A stretch of 64,000 bases of DNA from assembly GCF_024323335.1 (NCBI RefSeq), contig NC_066581.1, positions 29,880,699 to 29,944,698 on the forward strand, read 5' to 3'. The stretch is from Lathyrus oleraceus (lineage: Eukaryota; Streptophyta; Magnoliopsida; Fabales; Fabaceae). Each line of letters starts with the position of its first letter. The stretch's first letter is position 1. The position numbers and the translations under genes were made by a program. The notes beneath the pieces are model-generated. The model was given only the letters and a program-made list of their open reading frames with translations, was not told the origin of the DNA and did not search any database. Shown one piece after another: positions 1-11,700 of this stretch.

Positions 1-1150
1 CACTTGAGTGTTTGCCTTCTATGGCTTACTTGTTGTGCATATTGGGATTATCTGACTGTTGTTGATTGTTTGGTTGTCTGAATGTGAATATTGACTTGTT
101 TGATTTTCTTACAGGTACTTTAGCCGCTTTAACTCATTATTTGAGTTGCTTTGCTTTGCTTGTGGTTGGCATACCACTTAGGTAATCTCTTGAACTCCAT
201 GTAGTCTGGAAGACCTGTTATCTTTGGCAGGCACCTGTCTGAAGCCCTCCTTAAGAGGCCATGTTCTTGATTGTTTAATTTTGTGCTAAAGACCTCAATG
301 AGGCATGGTTACATGTAAAGACCTCCTAAGTGAAGAGGCATTGGCAGATAGAAGGGATGTGCAATCCATCCCCTGCTATTCAGTTGAGTTTTTCATCTTG
401 CTCGTTCTACGTGCTGATGCATTTTGAATAAACACCCAAAATCTTGTATATAGAGTCAGTCATTGTGGAATAGAGTTCCTCATTCTGGACTCCCACACCT
501 TCTTTGATTCAAGCTCACCCAGGCCGAGTTAAGAGCTGTGAGGTCTAACCCTCATCTCCCATTTCATCTGCTCACCCTGACGGTTAATGTCAGTGGTTAA
601 GAGCCTCAGACACCCTTTCCAGTGTTGGCTTGTTTGTCGAGGTTGATATGACCCCTTGACTAAAGCCCAGCCTTGTATGAGCCGCTTGTTTGCATATAGC
701 GTGTGGTGATTGCTTTTGATGTTTATTTGGTTTTGCTTCTCATCTCCTTTCTGTAGGAGTCGTATGATCAACTTTCGAGGAAGTTGAACGTACGTAGAGA
801 TAGACTTGAGTTGACTCACTACATGTGTGAGTCAAACTCTTGTTAGAGACCTCAACCTAGGGTTATAATTTGCATGATGACTATTAGGCTCGAGTTAGTC
901 TCCCTTTTAGTCCGTTATTCCCTTGGTCTCTGGTTAGGAGAAGTTTCTCCCCTATTAAGGGGAACTATGTCGCCCTGATCCTCATACCAGATGAGGTACG
1001 TAGGCAGGAGATCGTGCGAGATCTCTCTGGGCACCCTTTTTCTTTTTTGCGCGTGTTTTGCTTCACAGATATCAGGCTCGAGTTCCCGAATCTCTGTTAG
1101 TCTGTGTGTTCACCCTTCTTCTTTTTCAACCCTTCTGCTTTGTGTGTGTG

Positions 1151-1358
1151 TTTGGAGTCTGATGTAAGCCCAGCGATTGGCATTCGGTTTCCCGTTTGTG
1201 GTTGGTTGTTTGGAGTCTGATGTAAGCCCAGCGATTGGCATTCGGTTTCCCGTTTTTGTTTGTTTGTTTGTGGAGTCAGATGTAAGCCCAGCGATTGGCT
1301 ATCTGTTTCCTGTTTCTTTTGTTCGGAGTCGGACATAAGGCCAACCATTGGCAGTCTG
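1151..1358 (+). repeat. Short tandem repeat inside A LTR (~55-60 bp unit, about 4 copies)
   Basis: Units begin with GGAGTCTGATGTAAGCCCAG and run through CGATTGGCATTCGGTTTCC. The first two are almost identical, the third has a few changes and the fourth (from about 1324) is clearly diverged. They are separated by T/G-rich spacers such as GTTTGTTTG. Confidence 0.8.
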
Positions 1359-1430
1359 TTTCCATTTGCGAGTTTCTTTTGACGTCTCAGCGTCTTGGTG
1401 TTGTATTGTGTTTCGGCGTACGTTAGCCGA

Positions 1431-1592
1431 ACTACGGTAGCTCTGATTCTCATTCCAGATGAGATACGTAGGCATAGGATGCGATATCCTAGCGAGCCCG
1501 TTTCCCATTTCCCCGAACTACGTCGACTCTGATGTTTGTGTCTGACAAACTACGTAGGCCCAAGATGCGACATCATGCCGAGTCCGCTTCCG
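1431..1592 (+). repeat. Two ~75-bp direct repeats in A LTR (ACTACG...GATGCGA unit), shared with D LTR
   Basis: Both copies have the order GAACTACG, CTCTGAT, GATGAGATACGTAGGCAT or the related ACTACGTAGGCCCAAG, GATGCGA, a short inverted repeat and GAGCCCG or GAGTCCG. A related weaker copy lies at about 985-1030. The same unit occurs twice in each D LTR (45017-45190 and 55535-55710). Confidence 0.75.
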
Positions 1593-1685
1593 TCTTATTC
1601 CATCTGTGTTTATTATTCCAGTGTGTGTGCATTCTTTTTGAGCAGTTTATTCAGCAACCTTATTCTATTCTTTTGGGCGTGGATC

Positions 1686-1726
1686 CCGTCGAGTACGACG
1701 GACGTGAGGGGTGCTAATACCTTCCC
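1686..1726 (+). promoter_or_regulatory. Conserved LTR hairpin plus GGTGCTAAYACCTTCCC block (A)
   Basis: CCGTCG (1686-1691), loop AGTA, CGACGG (1696-1701) forms a perfect 6-bp stem. Eight bases later comes GGTGCTAATACCTTCCC (1710-1726). The same arrangement with other stem sequences occurs in D and C/B. Function is unknown; the position suggests R or U5 of the transcript. Confidence 0.6.
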
Positions 1727-1839
1727 CTTGCGTAACCGACTCTCGATCCTTGCAATCTCTGGTCGTAAGACCATTCCTTTCCCTTTCCAGGTTTACTTCG
1801 AGCATTTCCTTTCCCTCCTTTGGGATAAATAACGCACGG

Positions 1840-1849
1840 TGGCGGCTCT
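1840..1849 (+). promoter_or_regulatory. PBS-like decamer in U5 of A
   Basis: TGGCGGCTCT differs by one base from the first ten bases of the PBS, which starts 55 nt downstream. D and C/B have the exact decamer at a similar place. Confidence 0.55.
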
Positions 1850-1894
1850 GTTTGTTTGCTTTTTCCCGCCGGTTGTTTTTCGCGTTGCGCCAGC

Positions 1895-1912
1895 TGGCGA
1901 CTCTGCTGGGGA
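1895..1912 (+). promoter_or_regulatory. Primer binding site of A, tRNA-Arg
   Basis: TGGCGACTCTGCTGGGGA begins with TGG (complement of the CCA tail) two bases after the LTR end. Its complement fits the 3' end of a plant tRNA-Arg whose acceptor stem begins GACTC. tRNA-Arg priming is known for Ogre elements. Confidence 0.88.
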
Positions 1913-2956
1913 ATAGAAGTTGACCTCTTGCTGGTCCATCTTCCCTAAGCGAGTCAATCCTAGCGCTCTCTATGATAGTTTTGGTTGCTTGTGCTGCTTT
2001 ATTTATTGCATTCATGATTATTATACTGGGATTGTATATATTCGCATAGATGTTTGCATGCATCATATTATCATTGTGCTGGATTTTGTACAGGTTGGTT
2101 CCTCTTATTTTGGGGTGGGTGTTCTGAGTGGGGCTAAAACCCAGGCCCGAGTATACACCTAGGATTAGCGTGGTCTCACGTTTCCTCACATATTGGATCA
2201 GCATGTTGTTGCAACGTGACATACCACAAGCCGGACGAGGTTCTTCTGAGTGAGCTCTTCCGGGTGGAGTATTCCACTTTGGTTGGGCTACCTCATCTGA
2301 GCTATTGACTTCGGTGACCGTTCTTTCCCGGATCTTTGGTTTAGACGATCTTATGAGAGCTGCAACGGCACACCCGAAAGGGCAAACCCGTTGAGTATCT
2401 TGTCCGATTGTCGAGACCATTATCCGCCATAGGATGACCTTATAGAATTCACCTGTGAGGGGAGGGTTGATTCCTACAGATGCATGTTCTGATGGTGACT
2501 TCCTGATGGTGACTAATGGTTCAGTTATTGATCGGAGTCCTATTTATAAGTCGGATTTATGGATATTTATTTCTGAGACGCCGGAATATCGTCCGCGGTA
2601 TTTATCAGTGGGGATCCGTTTATTTCAGGATTCCCTGGGCTGGTTCAGAGGATCTGGTGGTTATCTGTTCAGAGGACTTTCTGGTGATGATGGTGATGTA
2701 TTCTCCGGTTCCGTTTATTTCGGAACCCTGAGTTGGATTTATGGTTACTCAGTTCCCTCAGATGGTTGAGATCGGTTCAGAGACCAGGGCTTCAGTACAG
2801 TGGATGTTCAGATGACTTGGAGGATGGCACAGTGCATTGCATTCATACATCAACATCATTCTCATTTTGCATTTACCTGCATCTAATTCATGTTTATCCA
2901 TATGCAGGGGACATTCTTGATTGAGATCCTGGTTGAGAGACACCTTTGCTCCAGAC
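1913..2956 (+). other. Element A untranslated leader
   Basis: No open frame with recognisable protein similarity is visible between the PBS and ORF1. Near 2840-2907 there is a TGCATTGCATTCAT stretch followed by a pyrimidine-rich run ending TATGCAG, which looks like a branch point and 3' splice site. D has a comparable stretch ending TATTCTCAG at 46357. A leader intron is possible but unproven. Confidence 0.6.
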
Positions 2957-4683
2957 ATGAGGACTGGCTTGAAAGATGACGTCGTCTACAGTTTCTTCAA
3001 TCCATAGATTGATGCGTTGAAGGATATGATAGCATTGATTACACCTGACCATGTGGGGATGTTCCGTGAGGCTTATGGCGGTATTCTGAAGGTGGTTTTC
3101 AGGCTTACAGATGCAGATAGGAGTGCCATCCATACTTTTCTCCAGTTTTATGACCCTGGTTTGAGATGTTTCGTCTTCCCGGATTACTTGTTAGGGCCTT
3201 TGATGGAAGACTATGCCAGTATCCTGGGTATTCATATCTGAGATCAGATTCCATTCTATATCACTAAGGAGGAACCTGATGTTGCTGAGATCTCTCGTGC
3301 TCTTTATTTGAGCCCAGAGGTGACTAAGGGGGGTTTGAAGGAGAAGGGAAAGTTGTCTGGTTTTCATCTGAGTTTCTTGGAGGCCAAAGCCAAAGAGTAT
3401 GATGTTTTGGGTGATTGGAGGGCCGTTTGTGCTTTGCTTGCTGTCAGCATTTATGGGATCATCCTGTTCCCTATCAGAAGAACTTTGTGGACATTAATGC
3501 CATCAGGTTGTTTGTGCAGAGGAATCCTATTCCTACCTTGGTTGGGGATGTCTATTACTCGGTCCATAATCGGAACGAGAAGCGGCGTGGTGGATTGATC
3601 AGATGTTGTGCTCCACTGCTGTACAAGTGGTTCATGGGGTATTTGCCTTCCAGAGGTGCCTTTGCTTTTGTTCTTCTTGACCATACTGTGAATTGGGCGA
3701 CCAAGTTGATGGGTTTGCGAGCCAAGGACATAGCTTGGACGCACAATGGTGTGGCTGGACGGGACTTCATTTACAGTTGTGGGAGTTTCCCCAATGTGCC
3801 TCTCATAGGAGTTCAGGGTTGCATTAATTACAACCCGACGCTTCTTAGGAGACAAATGGGGTTTTCTATGGAGGTCCCTCCTCTTAAGTGTGAGATTCAG
3901 GAGTCTTTCTACTTCCCGGCTGAGGGTAATCCGACACGGTTGAGGCAAGTGTCCGGAGCATGGCGTAACATTCAGAGAAAGGGCAAGGTTCCTTTTGGTA
4001 GGGTTAATAATAGGTCTTTTCCTCTGTTTGATGATTGGCTCAGAAAGAGGATTGAGCTCACGCATCTACCATTTCCTGGGGGTGATCCTTGGTGTCCATT
4101 GATTGAGGGGCCATGTTCTTCTGTCAGCAGGGAAGAGTTCCTTGAGATGAAGAAGGCCAGAGATCAGCTGCAAGCAGAGAAGATTGAGTTGGAGATGAGT
4201 GTTTCTAGGATTCAAATGGCTAATCAGGAAATCAAAGGGAAAATAGAAGACCATGATAAGAGGCATGCCTTGGAGGTGAAGCGCTTTGAGATAGATACTG
4301 CCTATTACCGCAAGATCAGCCAAGCTTTGGAGTCATCTACGAAGGAGCATGACATCACCAAGGAGAAGGTGGCTAGAGCTTTGAGAGTCATTGAAGATGA
4401 GAAGAAGAGACAGGTCCTTGGGAAGACTCAAAGGGAGGCCAGAGTCAAAGTCCTTATCGCCGAATGGGAAGCAAAGCTGAAGATTAAGGAAGAAGAGAAC
4501 ATGAAGATTAGGGCTGAGAGAGATCACTATCTTGCTGAGAGGGATCATTATTTCCGCCAGATGAAGATTCACCAGAAGGAGGTGGGGAGATTGCAGTAGG
4601 AGAACACTGAGCTCAGGTTCACCGTGAAGTTTACCAAGATGGTTGATGATGCAGAGCCGTCTGTGGGACCTTCTTCAGTGTAG
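2957..4683 (+). pseudogene. Element A ORF1 (Ogre ORF upstream of gag), broken
   Basis: Ogre elements carry an extra ORF of unknown function between the 5' LTR and gag. The product here shares collinear blocks with the intact ORF1 of C (59373-60692), for example FPDYxL near 3178, a stretch matching DxNAxRxFxxxNPxPTLxGD near 3490-3550, and PLLxxWFxxxLP near 3620. The last third (about 4130-4600) is rich in E, K, R and L and looks coiled-coil. I start at ATG 2957 because the frame stays collinear from there. It is broken by TAG at 3005-3007, TGA at 3239-3241, a frameshift near 3470 and TAG at 4597-4599; in-frame coding then continues to TAG at 4681-4683. The longer coiled-coil tail distinguishes it from C. 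Confidence 0.75.
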
Positions 4684-5213
4684 ACTTTTGTTGTTATGTG
4701 TGGATTACCGTCAGGCCTGTTGACGGAATTCACCTGCTTGTATTTTCTATCTGTTTCTGGAAGAATTGTAATTTGATTTGTATCAGACTTGATGTATGAC
4801 TCTTGCACGTATAGTACGCTTTTGATATACAGTGGTTGTTGTCATTCAGTGATTGATCTTCAAGCTTTATTTGCTTTCCTGTATGCACTCACATGGCACA
4901 CACAAGGTTGGGTGATATCTTTGCTAAATCATAATTCTCTGCTTTGTATGGTGAAACCAGATGATTTACATCAGAATGTTGCTGGCAAATTATTATCTGT
5001 CTCGATGAAACCAGGATCGAAAGACAGAGTGTTCCTCATATGGATAGACATTGCATTCATGCATCAATCATAATAACTTGTCTTCTATTTTGCAGGTGTC
5101 AGTTTCTAATGTGCTTGATTGTTTCAGGAATCATTGCTCGCGCACGTAGAATCATTCCCTTGCACGTAGCACGTCCACACAGATACCATACCAGGCGCAA
5201 CAAATCCAAGCTG
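4684..5213 (+). other. ORF1-gag spacer of A, possible 3' splice sites
   Basis: No ORF with family similarity except the last stretch before the gag ATG, where the frame is open and encodes HRYHTRRNKSKL. D encodes the similar HRYGTRRNQQRA immediately before its gag ATG. A TGCATTCATGCATC motif followed by TCTATTTTGCAG at 5096 and TGATTGTTTCAG near 5129 could act as acceptors. This may be an upstream coding exon rather than UTR. Confidence 0.5.
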
Positions 5214-8200
5214 ATGGATCTACCCAACGCAGATATTCTCGAGTTGAAGGAGAAAATGGGTGAGATGATAAACGTCATGCAAGGGTTGGCTTTGGGACAG
5301 AAAGCACTTGCTGATAAGGTGGAAAAGCTCGAGCGGGCTTCGGCTGCCAACAGTGGTAATAATCAGGAGGGTGTGTCCAACGGTGGTTCTAGGGATGGAG
5401 GAGATCTCAGAAAGAAGAATATTGATGGGGTGGTGATCAATAATGGTGGTGGTTTTGGTGCTGCTACAGGCGGTGGACCCGGTCCTGTAGTCAATAATCT
5501 GAAGGATAGTCTGCTTCCTCCTTTCTTTGGGGCTGAGGAGGATAGAGAAGAAGACTAGTTCTCCGTATTGAATGAGCAATTTGGTCAATACGGTGTCCAA
5601 CCACCAAACAAAGAGATTCAGGCGCTGGCCGAGAAAATCAGAGCTCTAAAAAGCTATGCTACTCCGGGGGTTGTCAACATGTCAAACATGGGGCTAGTTG
5701 AGGGGATTGTGATCCCGCAAAAGTTTAAAGCGCCTGCGTTTGACAAATACAATGGGAGTTCTTGCTCGGAAACTCATCTCCAGGCTTTCGTCCGAAAGAT
5801 TTCTGCTTACACAATGGACCAGAAGCTCTGGATGTATTTCTTCCAGGACAGTCTGTCTGGTGGGTCTCTAGAATGGTATACCAAGTTGAAGTCTTCGGAT
5901 ATCAAGAGCTGGCAGGATCTTGAAGATGCGTTCTTTGAACAGTATCAATTCAACGCTGACATGGCTCCTAGCCGTACCCAGCTGCAGGGTATGTCTCAGA
6001 AGCCTAGTGAAGGGTTTAAAGAATACGCGCAGAGATGAAGGGAATTGGCTGCCCGAGTCCAACCTCCGTTGGTAGATCGGGAGATGTCTGATCTGTTTAT
6101 GGGTACCCTTCAGGGGACATTTGCAGAAAGAATGGTGGGATGCCCAGTTACGAACTTTGCTGATATTGTAGTGGTTGGGGAAAGAATAGAGAGCTGGTTG
6201 AAGCTGGGGAAGATACAGGGTAACGCTTCGTCATCTGGATCGAAGAAACCCTTTGGTAATGGCCAACGTAAGAAGGAGGGTGATACAAGTGTTGTGTATG
6301 CCCAGAGGGGACAAAGTAGGGATCGTTACTACCAGCACACTGCTGTGGTAACAATTCCTGCTGATAATCAACCTGCACAGCATTAACAACAACCGCAACA
6401 ACAACGACAGTCATTTCAACAGAGACCGCAGAGGGCCGGGTATCAGGTGAAAGGGCGAATGAATGATCGTCAATTTGATAGACCACCTGTGACCTACTCA
6501 TTCTTGCTGAAGAAATTGAAAGATTTGGGGTTGGTCCAGCTGAGGATGTTGGCTCCGTTGAGACCGGACCAGAGGCCTGCCAACTATGATGAGAACGCCA
6601 AGTGTGAATTTCATTCCGGTGCCCCTGGACACAATGTGGAGAATTGTAAAGCTTTTAAGCATGTTGTCCAGGACCTGGTGGATTCTAAAGCAATCAATTT
6701 TGCACCATCTCCAAATGTTAACGCTAATCCCATGCCCGTGCATGGTCAAATGGGGGTGAATGCAATTTCTGAGGATGAGGGCAGAATCTGGGTGACGGAT
6801 GTGGACCGGTTAAAGACTCCATTGGCTGAGGTCAAGAGACGACTGTTGATGAATGGGGTCTTTCCGGGTTGTGATGATTGTTGTGTTGCGTGCACTATTG
6901 CCCCTAATGGGTGTGTTTTGTTGAGGGAGGCTGTCCAAAAAATGATGGATGAGGGAAGCCTCAGATTTGAGAAGGTTGATTTGGAGAGGGAGAATGTCTC
7001 CACCATAACCATCTACTTTGATCCGATCGACTTGTCAGCACTGGAAGATGCGGCTCCAGTTACTATCACGGTACCTGGGCGAATTCCTTATGACAACGAC
7101 GATGCTGTGCCATGGGATTATGGTGGAGAGGTATACTGTAATGGGGAGAAGCAGGAAGATCAGGCTGCAGGTGAAACCACCGTTTCAAAGGTGGATAATG
7201 CCGGACCCAGTGGTTTTACTTGTAGTGGAAGGCTGTTTGCACCAGACACTTTGAGGAGTGGGGAAGGAGAAAAAGAAAAGAAAGATAAGGCCGAGGCTTT
7301 AGCCAGGGCACGAGGGAAGCAGGTGGTGAGCGAGGGTACTCCTGTGGCGACACCGGCGCCTGGTGGGTCGGAAAAAGAACTTGATGATGAAGCTGAAGAA
7401 TTTTTGAGGATCATCAAGAAGTCAGAGTATAAGCTTGTTGACCACTTGCAGCAGACCCCATCCAAGATTTCAATCCTGTCATTGTTGTTGAGCTCCGAGG
7501 GGCATAGAGAGGTTTTGTTGAAAATACTGAAGAGAGCCTATGTCCCGCAAGAGATAACGATTAATCAGCTAGAGACGGTGGTGTCCAACGTTAATTCCAG
7601 CCATAGGCTGGGTTTTACTGATCTTGATTTGACGGTGGATGGGCGTAATCATAATAGGGCATTACACATTGCAATGGAGTGTAAAGGAGCAGTGCTCTCG
7701 CACGTGTTGGTGGATACCGGCTCATCACTCAATGTGTTGCCTAAGAAGGCCCTGGCAAAGCTGGACTGTGAAGGGTTGATCTTGAGGCCCACGGACCTGA
7801 TAGTTAGAGCCTTTGATGGTTCGAAGCGGGCTGTGTTTGGGGAAGTGGAGCTCCCTGTGAAGATCGGGCCCGAGGTGTTTAAGTCTGTGTTTCATGTCAT
7901 GGATATTCAGTCGGCATACAGTTGCCTGTTGGATCGACCGTGGACACATGCTGCTGGGGCAGTGACTTCGACTTTGCACCAGAAACTGAAGTACATCTGG
8001 GACGGGCAGGTCATCACAGTTTATGGGGAGGAAGACATCTTTGTCAGCCACCTATCCTCGTTCAAGTATGTTGAAATGGACGGAGAAATATGGGAAACGC
8101 CAAGTCAAGCATTCGAAACCGTCAAGGTGGAGAATGCTATTTTTGCTAAAGAGGAGAAACCGTCCATTTCTTCGTACAAGCAGGTTGCTGAGGTGGTGAA

Positions 8201-8492
8201 GAATGGGGAAGCTCCTGGTTGGGGGAAGATGATGGATATCGTCGCCAAGAAAGACAGATTTGGGGTTGGTTATCAGCCGGGCCGAGGCTCGTCTGGGCAG
8301 AGCAGAGGACGCCCTCAGCCATTCACGTTCACCAGTGCTGGAATGCTGGATCCAGATCACATCTGTATGGTGGGTGAAGAGGTCGACAGTGACTGTGAGC
8401 TAGATCAATGGATAAAACCGTGCGTACCAGGGATGGAGATCCAGAACTGGAAGGCCGAAAAGATCATCACTGTCACTCTACGTGAAGAGTAA
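5214..8492 (+). pseudogene. Element A gag-protease, three nonsense codons
   Basis: The frame would encode about 1,090 residues of capsid (gag) plus retropepsin-like protease. The central gag domain lies at about 5700-6200 (WMYFFQDSLSGGSLEWY region), a zinc-knuckle-like CEFHSGAPGHNVENC near 6603-6650 and the protease active site VDTGSSLNVLPK at 7710-7745, with Asp at 7713-7715. The frame is interrupted by TAG 5556-5558, TGA 6036-6038 and TAA 6384-6386, with no frameshift, so decay has been by point mutation. I start at ATG 5214, although conserved codons lie just upstream. The stop TAA at 8490-8492 overlaps a predicted splice donor, as in D and C, so the protein could be extended into pol by splicing. 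Confidence 0.85.
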
Positions 8493-8764
8493 TATTTCCT
8501 GTTTTTCAATTCTGTCTGCATGAAAGCCATACGTTTTGCCTGAAACGTAATGGTTCATTGTAAGGGCCACCTCATGTGTTTCATTTTGCAATATTTGCAT
8601 CATAAATAAAAGGATGTTTTTCATTAAAAGCGGTGTTCCCTGTTTTTCATTTATTTTTGCAGTTTAAAAAAAACAAAAATAAAATGGCAATGTATGTTTT
8701 CATTTTCTTTTTCAATTTGTCTCGCTCCGGTTTTAAAGCAATGCATGAATTAACATTCATGCAG
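8489..8764 (+). other. Predicted intron between protease and RT of A (276 nt)
   Basis: Donor GAAGA|GTAATA overlaps the gag-pro stop codon; acceptor CATGCAG|ATGCG lies after a pyrimidine-rich stretch. Joining 8488 to 8765 rebuilds a Glu codon and keeps the pol frame open. Ogre elements are known to carry an intron at this place. The same joint works in D and C. Confidence 0.75.
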
Positions 8765-11700
8765 ATGCGATCTTTCTCCGGATCTCATTGATAACAATCC
8801 TGTTACACCCTCATATGACTTCGACAATCCGATCTATCATGCTGAAGAAGAAGGCGAAGAAGATTGTGAACTGCCGAAGGAATTAGCCAGGTTGTTGAAA
8901 CAAGAGGAGAAGGTGATTCAGCCGCATGAGGAGCAAGTTGAGATTGTGAATCTGGGTACCGATGAGGTCAGAAAAGAAGTGAAGGTCGGGCCGCTTTGGA
9001 GGCAAATGTTAAGAGCAGAATGGTAGCCTTGTTGAAAGAGTATGTCGATATCTTCGCCTGGTCTTATCAAGATATGCCAGGGTTGGATACCGATATCGTG
9101 GTGCACAAGTTACCATTGAGAGCAGATTGTCCTCCAGTGAAGCAGAAGTTGCGCAGAACTCGACCTGAGATGGCCATGAAAATTAAAGAAGAGGCTCAGA
9201 AGCAGTTGGATGCTGGTTTCCTCGCTGTTACTAATTATCCGCCTTGGGTCGCGAACATTGTGCCGGTGCCGAAGAACGATGGGAAGGTGAGAATGTGTGT
9301 GGACTACCGGGATTTGAACAGAGCTAGCCCGAAAGACGATTTTCCATTACCTCACATCGATGTGTTGGTAGATAATACAGCTCAATTCTCGGTGTTTTCC
9401 TTCATGGATGGTTTTTCTGGCTATAATCAAATTAAAATGTCGCCAGAGGATATGGAGAAAACAACGTTCATCACACCGTGGGGAACTTTCTGCTATAAGG
9501 TGATGCCATTCGGTCTCAAGAATGTCGGTGCTACCTATCAGAGGGCCATGGTGACTTTGTTTCATGATATGATTCATCATGAAATCGAATGCTATGTTGA
9601 TGACATGATAGCAAAGTCCCAAACAGAAGAGGGGCATCTGGTAGATCTGGCCAAGTTGTTTGACCGGTTGAGACAGTTCAGATTGAGGTTGAATCCGAAT
9701 AAGTGCACTTTCGGAGTGCGGTCCGGTAAGTTGCTGGGGTTTATTGTGAGCGAAAGAGGAATCGAGGTTGATCCTGCTAAAGTAAAAGCAATAAGAGAAA
9801 TTCCTGAACCGAGGACAGAAAAGGAGGTTCGTGGTTTCTTAGGTAGATTGAACTACATTTCACGGTTCATATCTCATCTAACAGCCACTTGTGAACCTAT
9901 ATTCAAGTTGTTGAGAAAATATCAAACGGTCAGGTGGAATAATGATTGCCAAGCGGCATTTGAAAAGATAAAAGAGTATTTGCAGGAGCCTCCGATTCTG
10001 ATGCCTCATGTGGAGGGATGACCATTAATTTTGTACTTGACGGTCATCGAGGGGTCTATGGGGTGTGTACTGGGGCAGCATGACGAGTCTGGTCGAAAAG
10101 AGCATGCCATATACTACCTTAGCAAAAAGTTTACCGACTGTGAAACAAGATATTCACTGCTCGAGAAAACTTGATGTGTTTTGGTATGGGCTGCTCGCCG
10201 ACTGAGACAGTATATGCTGGTTCATACCACTTTGTTGATTTCCAAGATGGATCCGATCAAGTATATTTTTTAGAAGCCAGCATTGACCGGACGGGTTGCG
10301 AGGTGGCAAATGATTTTGACCGAATATGATATCCAATATACCTCTCAGAAAGCAATCAAGGGGAGTGTATGGTCTGATTACCTCGCCCAACAACCCATTG
10401 AGGATTATCAACCGATGAAGTTTGAATTCCCTAATGAGGACATCATGTTTCTCAAATCGAAAGATTGTGAGGAACCAATCCCGGAGGAGGGGCCTGACCC
10501 TGAATCCGAATGGATTCTGATGTTTGATGGGGCCGTTAACGTGAATGGTAGTGGAGTTGGTGCTGTTTTGGTTACGCCGAAAGGATCCCACATTCCTTTT
10601 GCTGCCCGGCTAACATTTGAGTGCACCAACAATGTGGCTGAATATGAAGCTTGTATCTTGGGGATTGAAGAGGCGATTGATTTGCGGATCAAAAACCTTG
10701 TTATATATGGAGATTCAGCTTTGGTTGTGAATCAGGTTAACGGGAAATGGTATACGCATCAATCTCATTTAATTCCATACTCGGATTATACGAGAAGATT
10801 GTTGACGTTTTTCACCAAGGTGGAATTACATCATGTGCCGAGAGAAGAGAATCCTTTAGCAGATGCTTTGGCTACTCTTGCTGCCTTGATTAAGGTGCAG
10901 TGGTGGAATCAGTTCCCTAGTGTTGAGGGGGGCCGTCTGGATAGACCGGCTTATGTGTTTGCTGTTGACGCAGCACCTGATGATGAGAAGCCGTGGTATT
11001 TTGATATCAAGCGCTATCTGGAAACCCAGGAGTATCCTGAGGGAGCATCCAAGAAGGACCGAAAGACTCTGAGGAGGTGGGTCATGGTGTTCTATCTGAA
11101 TAAGGATGGGGCTTTGTACAAGAGGAATTTCGATTGGGTTTTGCTTAGATGTGTCGATGACAGAGAAGAAAGCCAATTGATGAAAGAAGTACACGAGGGG
11201 TCGTTCGGTACCCATGCCAGTGGGAATGCAATGGTGAAGAAGCTGCTGCGGGCTGGTTATTATTGGATGACAATGGAGGCCCAATGTTTCAATTTCGTGC
11301 GGAAGTGTCATAAATGCCAGATTTATGCTGACAAGGTTCACGTGCCTCCGAATCCGTTGAGTTTGATGTCGTCTCCGTGGCCGTTTGCTATGTGGGGCAT
11401 TGATATGATTGGGAAGATTGAGCCTACAGCTTCGAATGAGCATCGGTTCATATTAGTGGTTATTGATTACTTCACCAAGTGGGTGGAAGCAGCCTCTTAT
11501 GCGAACGTGACGAAGCAGGTCGTGGCCAGATTTCTGAAAAGAGACATCATTTGTAGATATGGGGTTCCCGAAAGAATCATTACTGATAATGGTTCTAATC
11601 TCAACAATAAGATGATAGCAGAACTGTGCCGGGAATTCAAGATTGAGCATCACAATTCTTCTCCTTATCGTCTGAAGATGAATGGGGCGGTTGAGGCAGC

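Larger units (their letters stand above)
1..1892 (+). repeat. Element A 5' LTR (3' portion)
   Basis: The LTR runs in from the left edge and ends at TTGCGCCA, two bases before the PBS. It contains a tandem repeat at 1151-1358, two ~75-bp repeats at 1431-1592, a hairpin at 1686-1701, the block GGTGCTAATACCTTCCC at 1710-1726 and a PBS-like decamer at 1840-1849. The last 400 bp align by eye with the LTR of D (45200-45496). The start of this LTR is not visible and cannot be compared with the 3' LTR, since the visible parts do not overlap. Confidence 0.85.

Noticed and set aside
1665..2420. 251-codon minus-strand frame in the A LTR/leader
   Set aside because: It crosses the LTR end and the PBS, is antisense to the element and has no recognisable domain. 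Chance frame.
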